Of a stretch of 25,961 nucleotides of DNA, positions 19,458-25,961 are shown one piece after another. The stretch spans positions 1 to 25,961 of the forward strand of contig SWBL01000510.1 of NCBI GenBank assembly GCA_024195585.1. Reading direction: 5' to 3'. Source of the stretch: Aureobasidium sp. EXF-3400 (Eukaryota; Ascomycota; Dothideomycetes; Dothideales; Saccotheciaceae). The notes under the pieces were generated by a model that was given only the letters and a program-made list of their open reading frames with translations, did not search any database and had not been told where the DNA came from. A program made the position numbers and the translations under genes. Within the stretch, counting starts at the first letter, position 1. Each line of letters begins with the position of its first letter.

Positions 19458-20825
19458 ATGTCCAAGTCAGAACTGATCGCCGTCATCGGCGGAGGTGCTT
19501 GGGGTCTTTCTACTGCCCTTCATCTTTACCAGAACGGATATACCAACATCACAGTCTTTGAAACTGCAGACTCAATACCCTCACAATACTCGGCAGCCTA
19601 TGATATCAACAAGATCGTGCGAGCAGAGTACGAAGACAGTTTCTATACAGATCTCGCTCTTGTAAGACATTGTGACCTGCCACTACTGTCCATGTGACTG
19701 ACACAGTCAAAGCAAGCGATGGAAGCCTGGAAAGATCCATTGTTCGGCCCTTACTACCATGAAACTGGCTACATTGTAGCGACTTCTGGTTCTGCGCCCG
19801 CAAAAGCGAAGAACAGCCTCGAGAATGCCCTCGCATCAGTGTCCAAGCATCCTGTCTTTGCTCCTGGTATCGAAGCTCTGGCCAATGGTAACGAGTTCAA
19901 GAAATATGCTTGGCAGATTGCAGGACCGCTGAAAGGATTCACCGGCTACTACAATCGCCTTGCCGGATATGCACACTCTGCGAATGCACTCCGCGGGATC
20001 TTCCTCCATTGCGCAGCCCTGGGTATCAAGTTCGTGCTCGGCAGATCTGCTGGCACGGTCACAAAGCTTATTTACGAGGGACAAGGATCTGCTCGGAGAT
20101 GCACTGGCGTACGCACAGCTGACAGGAAGACGCACCCTGTTGCGAGAGCGATGATTGCATCAGGAGCTTGGGGCGCTTCCCTAGTACCAGAAATGGGTCG
20201 TTTCGTAACCGCACGCAGTTGGTCCGTCGCTCACATACAACTCACCGAGCAAGAATGCGACTATCTCCGAGGTCTCCCGGTCATCAACGTACGTGACCTC
20301 GGGTTCTTCTTCGAACCAGATCCTGCAACACGTCTTTTCAAACTCTGCCCTCTTGGCGCTGGCTTCACCAATACTGATAAGACGGGCACATCTCTACCGC
20401 CAATGGATAGAATACCTCCACTTCAGGACTTTATACCTGCAGAGGATGAGATCAAGCTCCGCAGGCTAGTGGCCGAGATGTTTCCGTGGATGGCTGATCG
20501 ACCGTTCGTCGACAAGAAAATCTGTTGGTTCGCTGATACCAGTGATTCCGAATACTGCATTGACTTCTTGCCGGATACAAACAATTCCGTTGTTGTGCTG
20601 TCCGGAGATTCCGGTCATGGATTTAAGATGATGCCAATCTTCGGGGCATGGGTGGTTGAGCTCTTGGACAGTGGAAAGCAAAGTATAGAACGATGGCAAT
20701 GGAAGACTAAAGATGAGAGAGGTCAGTCATGGGGGGATAGTGTTAGCTGGCGGATCGGCAAGTCAAGAGAGTTGAGCGAACTCATTGGTGAAGCCAGAAG
20801 AGGGAATTCACAAGCTCGCTTGTGA
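19458..20825 (+). CDS. FAD-dependent amine oxidase of the sarcosine/fructosyl-amino-acid/pipecolate oxidase family, peroxisomal
   Basis: Two exons, 19458-19661 and 19707-20825, with a 45-nt intron, give 440 residues. The N-terminal dinucleotide-binding motif is VIGGGAWGLSTALHL (G11-x-G13-x2-G16). KIVRAEYEDSFYTDLAL is typical of the fructosyl-amine/sarcosine oxidase group. C341 in KICWFADTSDSEY is at the position of the covalent flavin-linking Cys, and SGDSGHGFKMMPIFG (367-381) is the C-terminal FAD-binding signature. These enzymes oxidise secondary amines such as sarcosine, N-methyl amino acids or pipecolate with O2, releasing H2O2. The last three residues, ARL, fit a type 1 peroxisomal signal. 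Beside a Rieske amine oxygenase and proline genes, N-methylproline demethylation to proline is the most coherent role; sarcosine or pipecolate oxidation are alternatives. Two copies of the cluster motif precede it. Confidence 0.88.
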
Positions 20826-21408
20826 TCAGAATTTAGTAGCGTGATGTCGTCGACAAGAGATCATCACAACAAGTGTTCTCAATACCCACTGTAGCATTGT
20901 TCTTACTCAAGGAGTGCGTGACTATTTTTGGCAGTCTCACACTTCCACCTCTTCCCAAAGCAGTGTAGAGGGAGGCATGATAGAAAAAGAGGGAAGCAGG
21001 GACGTAATCAGCTGTTTCAGCGATGAATCAACTACCAAGCACGCCGGTACACCCAGTAGAGCATCGATGTAGAAATAGAGGTGGCAAGGGTGGAGAGGTA
21101 GCGCGACAGTCGTTCAGTGGATTCATGGTATCTGTCATACGGCAAGACGTTGAAAAATAATGCTGGCTATGAGGATTGGTTGAGTTGTTGTTCAAGGGCA
21201 ATTTCTAGGGTAATGTGATCTGGCAAGACATGGATGACTGATCTCCGCGCAGTGTCTTCCTCAGGATGAGCGTCTTCGGTGTTCTTGGTGACAAAGAAGT
21301 TGACGCAACATATGAGCGACGATATGCTCAATGCGTCCGACTGCAAGTTATCAGATAACGGCTCGAACATTGAAGCAGTACATTGTCTGGACTCACCCCT
21401 TGTCTTCT
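20826..21408. other. Intergenic region between convergent FAD oxidase and regulator genes
   Basis: This is the 3' flank of both genes. A 67-codon minus-strand frame (21167-21370) starts with ATG and follows a GTGAGT donor-like site, so it could be a small gene or a stray exon, but it encodes nothing I recognise. No copy of the cluster motif was seen. Confidence 0.4.
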
Positions 21409-22995
21409 TCAGGACAGCGCAAGCTTCCAGCCAAATGTCGTGATAAGCGTCTGCCAGTCGTGTCTTCGGCTAATGTTATCGTATCCGTTCAAGTCGCGAC
21501 TTTGCCAAATCTGAGTTGTAACATTCCGGACCAAGATGATGTTACCTATCGGCCATTTTCTTTCCAGCGTGCGAAACATGTCCAGCACAATTTTTCGGTG
21601 CTCATCTTCCCAACTTGCGCATCCAGCGATGAACAGAGGCCACATAGGGAATGCTCGTCGTTGCTGATCTTCGTTTATCACCACGCGTAGAGCTTGCACC
21701 AAGTCGTTCTGCATCTGGATGAGGGTCGAGTGTGTGAGATTGATATCAAAACAGATCAGACGAAGGTATACTCTAGCAGCCAGTTTGAAGCATCGGCTGC
21801 TTTGTTCGATGTAAGTGTCTTGTGAACTGGTTACGAACACCATCTCCTCCAAGGCATCGTCAAAAGCCATCGCTGTTGTAAAGTACAGTTCATGTGTCTC
21901 TTTTGTAGCACCCTTATCAGCCTGGCAGTGGAACTTGATAGCCGATAGGGTCGATATCCTGTTGATTGTGTGGATATATTCAAGCGAGCAACCGATATTG
22001 TTGTCAATATTTTGCATCGCCACAGTGGGGACAGTATCGACCGTTTGCTCCAACATTGAATTTATGTTTCGAAGAAGCTGGGAAGTCATCGAGTGTTCTG
22101 CCATTACTTCTTCCCACGGGTATGTTCCTGGTGGCATGGTCGTTTCCAAGAGTATCCATCTAGAGCTGAAATATTGATAGGCGAATAGGGCAGCGTCGCG
22201 GCTAATAGATGACGCAAAATGGTCATGGATAGCTACAGCTCCGTTAAGATGTTGTAGCCATGCTGGACGAGATCCATTGGTGATCTCGAAAGAAGACAAA
22301 AGTACGCAGGTCAAGAGATTTTCCTCAGCGTCGCATGCGTTCTCCAGTGACTGCTGCAGCTGGTTGATTGCGTTTTCGTAGTAGATTGCTGCATTAGACA
22401 CAAGGCGAAAGTGTTGACCATAGTCTGAGCTCGCCATCTCATTTGCGCTCAAGGCCAATATGGTGGAGAGTAGGGGTCCTCGTCGCGTACAAGCGAAAGG
22501 CATGATCAATGAGCGGAATGGATTCGCGTTCCCATTCACGTATACTCTGCTTGCGCTGATAACTTCGGAGTCTATAGAGGATATGAGCCTGCCAGAATAT
22601 GTTTGTATTCCCGTATACATACAATACTGAAGTAGATGTCTCTCCGAAACATTCACGAGAGCATCACTGCCAGATAGCGGCCTCGAGATTTCTCCAAAGG
22701 TGCTGAGATTAGTAGCGAAAGACTGGATACTCAGTTCATTGTACGATAGACAAAGACGAGCAACTTCTTTAAAATGGGTGTTCACAAAGTGTCTTTCAGC
22801 CGATGCGTTTGGTAGGATGTAGTGGTCCAAGGCTAATGAAATAATAAATCGCTCACTGCGAAAACCGCTAGCATCAGGATAGACGCAAGACGCGCCAGAT
22901 ACTTGACAACGTTGGCAAATCGGCTTAACTTCATCACATCTCTTCTTTCGGCGTCGACATGTCAGGCACCCTGAGCGAGTGCGCGTGCCTAACAT
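21409..22995 (-). CDS. Zn2Cys6 transcription factor with fungal-specific C-terminal domain
   Basis: A 528-residue single-exon gene. The N-terminal zinc binuclear cluster has C10-x2-C13-x6-C20-x6-C27-x2-C30-x6-C37 (SGCLTCRRRKKRCDEVKPIC), followed by a short linker. The long helical C-terminal region ends in FGWKLALS, in the style of the fungal-specific transcription factor domain 2 family. It is nuclear and binds DNA. It sits between the FAD oxidase (convergent) and the broken transporter (divergent), as cluster-specific regulators often do. I infer that it controls the Rieske, PRODH, P5CDH and FAD oxidase genes through the CGG-N9-CCG palindrome. Aspergillus PrnA is the functional analogue for proline but is not claimed as an ortholog. 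No coiled coil is obvious after the cluster, which leaves its dimer geometry unclear. Confidence 0.92.
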   Translation of the reverse strand: MLGTRTRSGCLTCRRRKKRCDEVKPICQRCQVSGASCVYPDASGFRSERFIISLALDHYILPNASAERHFVNTHFKEVARLCLSYNELSIQSFATNLSTFGEISRPLSGSDALVNVSERHLLQYCMYTGIQTYSGRLISSIDSEVISASRVYVNGNANPFRSLIMPFACTRRGPLLSTILALSANEMASSDYGQHFRLVSNAAIYYENAINQLQQSLENACDAEENLLTCVLLSSFEITNGSRPAWLQHLNGAVAIHDHFASSISRDAALFAYQYFSSRWILLETTMPPGTYPWEEVMAEHSMTSQLLRNINSMLEQTVDTVPTVAMQNIDNNIGCSLEYIHTINRISTLSAIKFHCQADKGATKETHELYFTTAMAFDDALEEMVFVTSSQDTYIEQSSRCFKLAARVYLRLICFDINLTHSTLIQMQNDLVQALRVVINEDQQRRAFPMWPLFIAGCASWEDEHRKIVLDMFRTLERKWPIGNIILVRNVTTQIWQSRDLNGYDNISRRHDWQTLITTFGWKLALS

Positions 22996-23660
22996 ATCTG
23001 CGACTTGCGATAAATGGTGTAAGTAAGAGATGTGAGCTGCATGTTGTCATCTGGAAGCGGCTTCCGGAAATCGCCGCGCGTCCTCTAAGAAGCCGTTCGG
23101 TTCCTCGGTTCTAAGGTTCAGTTCTAGCTCCCAGGCTTACTAATAAAATACGTTAATCGATATAAAATAGTACTTGTTATACAGTATAAAACATGTTTAT
23201 GACTTTACAAATTCAACTCTAGAGGACTCCGACGATCGCGCAAAGATTGACGCGTGCCGACAGCCGGGCAAGGAGATCCCCCAGCCAAAGAGAACTCCGA
23301 CAATCACGCACGTGTCTGATCCCGAGAGCTCAAGACTTTCATATCCGTCCATAGTGGGCTACTTTGCTTCTTATCATTTGCGTCAAGAAATTATATGTCG
23401 CGTCTGTCATCGGGTGGGGGAGGATTCCAGCGCAGCGAGATTCACGTGTCGTACGTTCGCGAATTCTAGTGGCTGTGAGCCTTACTGGACGCGTGTATCG
23501 TAACAAAGAGGGATCATAGACATGTCCCGAACTGTGCAATATAAGTCGAGGAAGCAGGTGACGATCAGGGTTCGTTTCTGCCCTCCAAGCCCTCCAAGCC
23601 CTCCAAGTCATCCACCCATACCAAGCTTTTCTAGCATTTGTGCTTTGAGCTTGTTTCAAC
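22996..23660. promoter_or_regulatory. Divergent promoter region of regulator and second MFS transporter
   Basis: A 665-bp divergent region. It has an AT-rich patch around 23138-23215 and, close to the transporter start, three tandem 9-bp CCCTCCAAG units (23581-23607), probably in the 5' leader. CGG triplets occur at 23058-23100 (CGGCTTCCGG, a CGG-N3-CCG pair), but the 15-bp cluster motif was not found. Confidence 0.45.
23581..23607. repeat. Three tandem 9-bp units CCCTCCAAG
   Basis: Exact tandem triplication 54 bp before the start codon of the second MFS transporter gene. It is pyrimidine-rich and probably part of the leader. Confidence 0.85.
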
Positions 23661-25184
23661 ATGTCAAAAACTGGAACAATCGGAGTCGTGAACCAAGATA
23701 GCGACCCAAAGCATCAACTACCTCACACATCAACCGAGATGACTCATGGGAGCTCAGAGTCTGGAAACGCGGTAGATACCAGGACTGCCCGACAAAAGCT
23801 CAGCGACATTTTCACCATCTTCGCAAGTGGTGCCGCTCTGATCAGCGATGGTTACCAGAATAATCTAATGACAATGACCAATGTCGCATTGCGGAAGGAA
23901 TTTCCAAAGCAATACACGTCTTACTACAGTACTGCCGTCTCGAACGCATTGCTTGTTGGTGAAGTCATTGGCCAAGTCGTTGTCGGGCTTACTTGCGATT
24001 ACCTCGGTCGCAAGTTCGCAATCGTTGTCACCACCTTGATGATCGTTGTTGGCGGCATACTGGCAACTGCAGCCTCAGGAACGACTATTCAAGGAATGTT
24101 CTGGATGCTGATCGTCGCGCGAGGTATTGTTGGTTTCGGAACTGGAGGAGAGTATCCTGCGAGTTCAACTTCTGCGGCCGAAGCTGCAAATGAACAGAAC
24201 CTGAAGCAGCGAGGTCCGCTGTTCATTCTGGTCACCAACCTGCCGCTATCGTTCGGCGGTCCTCTTGCCGTATCAATTTTCCTCATCGTCTTGTCTGCGG
24301 CTGGTAAAAACCATCTGGAGACCGTCTGGCGTGTATGTATGGGTATTGGATGCATCTTTCCATTGTCTGTCTTCTATTTCCGCATGAAGATGCTCAACTC
24401 AAAACTCTACCGCCATGGTGCCATCAAGAAGCGCGTGCCATACACTCTGGTTTTACGCTACTATTGGAAACGACTTCTCGGTACCTCTGGTGCATGGTTC
24501 TTATACGACTTCATCACCTTTCCCAATGGTGTCTTCTCGGCGACTATCCTCAGTGGTGTAGTCAAGAAAGGTCCCAACAATATCCGATCAACAGCCGAAT
24601 GGCAATTGTTGCTTGGTGCAATCGCGCTGCCTGGTGTAGCGGTTGGAGCCTATCTCTGCAACCGCATTGGACGTAAGAACACAATGATGCTTGGATTTGG
24701 CGGTTACCTTGTCTTTGGACTGATCATTGGTTGTGCTTACGAAAGAATAACCAAGATTCTGCCTCTGTTTGTCATCTTTTACGGTCTGATGCAAAGCTTG
24801 GGCAACATGGGTCCGGGAGACATGCTCGGCTTACTCTCAAGTGAGAGCTATGCCACTGCGGTGCGTGGTACTTGTTATGGTATATCAGCAGCGCTAGGAA
24901 AGACTGGTGCAGCCCTAGGTACTTAGGCCTTTACGCCGATCCAGATTCATCTCGGAAAGAGATGGACATTCATCATTGCGGCCATCTGCGGAGTTGCTGG
25001 TATACTGGTGACATATTTCTTCGTACCAGATCTGAAGGGAGATGATCTCGCTCAGGAGGATGAAAAGTTTCGAGCATATCTTGTGTCTAAGGAATGGCAG
25101 GGAGAGATGGGTGAGGATGATCTCAAAGCTCTTGATGACGAAGGTGTACCACAAGATCTAGTCGAGAATGTGGAGAAAGCCTAA
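23661..25184 (+). pseudogene. MFS transporter, Git1-like, interrupted by an in-frame TAG
   Basis: ATG at 23661 opens 421 codons with no intron. Codon 422 is TAG (24924-24926). The same frame then continues for 85 codons to TAA at 25182-25184, encoding family-like AFTPIQIHLGKRWTFIIAA (the last helix) and a charged tail (YLVSKEWQGEMGEDD). Seen before the stop: SDGYQNN (62-68), a CDYLGRK loop motif (112-118), GTGGEYPASS (160-169) and LGNMGPGDMLG. Relatives, as I recall them, carry Gln before VFTPI here, so a CAG to TAG change is the simplest explanation. No intron of normal length can remove the TAG in frame. The shortened protein would lose the final helix and cytoplasmic tail. It may be a pseudogene, a strain-specific allele or a sequencing error. 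If functional it would be the natural importer for the adjacent pathway. Confidence 0.85.
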
Positions 25185-25642
25185 ACGACTGCGTGCGAGT
25201 CAGATTGGGCAAGTTGCCCGGTCGCATCTCCCCAGTGAAGGCAATACCATAGCTGATACATAGTCAGATAGGAAGGTGTTCACAGCTGATCCGACTCGGA
25301 AGAGTATGATCAAGTGACCATTGTTCCCTCTGTTCTGTATACATGAGATGATCGCGATCCAATGCGGCATCCAACTCGCAGCTGAACAACACATACAAGC
25401 TACAGACACCTCACCACCACAAGGAACAGTATCTAGCCTGCATATCGCTCATGGCGACGGGTCAGGGTAAATGAATTCATCTCATCTAATCTCATCTCAT
25501 GTTATCAATCGATCAATCAATTGTATTTTGGTTAGTTAATTTGTGTGAATATTTCTAGTTCTAAAGATAGAAATAAGAAAGAGAAATTAGAGAAAATTCG
25601 ACATTTGTAGTAGAATTTTCTAGTGTTCGCTTTCTAGATTCT
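25185..25642. other. AT-rich intergenic region between convergent genes
   Basis: This lies between the 3' ends of the broken transporter and the partial DUF4246 gene. The section 25480-25642 is AT-rich, with short repeats such as ATCTCATCT and ATCAATCGATCAATCAATTG, consistent with a 3' untranslated or polyadenylation region. No gene was seen. Confidence 0.45.
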
Positions 25643-25961
25643 TTAGAATATATATCTATGAGCACCCTGCCTCATGATAAATTTGTCCACAGTATTCTGC
25701 TCTTGTTCACGCTCCAATCTTACTCTCTCCGCTTCTTCTATACCCATCGGCCAATTTTCGGTCTCAGCGTCAATTTGATAAATCAGTTCCGGCGGGAGGC
25801 CATACTTGGCCGCTCCAGTCGCATCAATTGCCTCTTCGACCCACCAGTCGTGTCGTTGTGGTGGTACATTCCTTGTCGAGCATATTCGATAATGAGGATC
25901 TACTAGATGTAGAGATATGAATTTGCAGTGTCCTGACACGGTGGGATCAAGCAGCTGAATG
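25643..25961 (-). CDS. DUF4246 family protein, C-terminal part (cut by the window edge)
   Basis: The last 106 codons of a gene that continues past the right edge. The segment LVDPHYRICSTRNVPPQ and RHDWW is identical in protein to the DUF4246 gene at 10680-12815, and both share a following acidic helix with a WPM motif (NWPMGIEEAERV here, DWPMDLEEAIQV there). The DNA differs at many third codon positions, so the copies are old paralogs, not a recent duplication. The frame is open to the window end, so the internal GTG at about 25939 is not the start. Function is unknown. Confidence 0.85.
   Translation of the reverse strand, partial: IQLLDPTVSGHCKFISLHLVDPHYRICSTRNVPPQRHDWWVEEAIDATGAAKYGLPPELIYQIDAETENWPMGIEEAERVRLEREQEQNTVDKFIMRQGAHRYIF

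Noticed and set aside
19070..19486. Overlapping 122-codon frames on both strands before the FAD oxidase
   Set aside because: They lie in the promoter region with the cluster motifs, have no family-like content, and the minus-strand one overlaps the real oxidase start.
13004..20825. Choline or glycine betaine degradation as the main role of the cluster
   Set aside because: Rieske enzyme plus sarcosine-type oxidase would fit, but this leaves the linked PRODH and P5CDH and their shared promoter motif unexplained. It is kept as an alternative, not the main reading.
21167..21370. 67-codon minus-strand frame after the regulator
   Set aside because: It is short, unrecognised and separated from the regulator by a proper stop codon.
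23058..23100. CGG triplets in the regulator/transporter promoter as another cluster site
   Set aside because: The spacing and flanking bases differ from the 15-bp motif; CGG triplets alone are common.
24879..24926. Intron that would remove the TAG of the second transporter (GTATAT...TTAG, 47 nt)
   Set aside because: Its length is not a multiple of three and it would delete the conserved GISAALGKTGAALG segment; the uninterrupted frame after the TAG is a better fit.
1..25961. Transposons, tRNA or rRNA genes, CRISPR arrays
   Set aside because: No terminal repeats, transposase or reverse transcriptase motifs, cloverleaf-like sequences or spaced repeat arrays were seen by eye. Small or diverged elements could be missed.

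Overview
The window is nuclear DNA of a filamentous ascomycete, probably a dothideomycete. Genes carry short GT-AG introns of 45-54 nt. There is a Zn2Cys6 regulator with a fungal-specific C-terminal domain, a fungal F-box/repeat protein, two Git1-like major facilitator transporters and two DUF4246 proteins. The class-level placement is inference from gene content. No rRNA, tRNA, CRISPR or intact transposon was seen.

Left part (1-8551), accessory and gene-poor: a secreted cysteine-rich protein with four 35-residue tandem repeats (1109-2212, minus); an F-box/leucine-rich protein whose reading frame is cut by one in-frame TAG (3595-5355, minus); a 252-residue unknown protein built from an internal duplication (6009-6767, plus); and decayed-looking coding remnants near 7125-7734.

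Middle and right (8552-25961): an intact five-exon MFS transporter (8552-10293, plus), an intronless DUF4246 protein (10680-12815, plus), then a compact catabolic block. The block is a Rieske oxygenase of the quaternary-amine type (13004-14309, minus), proline dehydrogenase (15023-16602, minus), P5C dehydrogenase (17166-18991, plus; its mitochondrial first exon is reconstructed here), a sarcosine-oxidase-like FAD oxidase ending in a peroxisomal ARL tripeptide (19458-20825, plus) and a Zn2Cys6 regulator (21409-22995, minus). A second MFS transporter (23661-25184, plus) is broken by one in-frame TAG. The right edge holds the C-terminal end of a second DUF4246 gene on the minus strand.

The four enzymes fit one linear route. 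The Rieske enzyme would remove a methyl group from proline betaine (stachydrine), the FAD oxidase would demethylate N-methylproline to proline, and PRODH plus P5CDH would carry proline to glutamate. It resembles an Aspergillus prn cluster (regulator, permease, PRODH, P5CDH) extended upstream by two demethylation steps. Supporting this, a 15-bp palindrome, CGGCTAGCGTAGCCG, lies in the divergent PRODH/P5CDH promoter, and close matches lie in front of the Rieske gene (one) and the FAD oxidase gene (two). I did not find it by eye in the other promoters. Substrate and regulation are inferences; the enzyme families and the motif are seen in the sequence.
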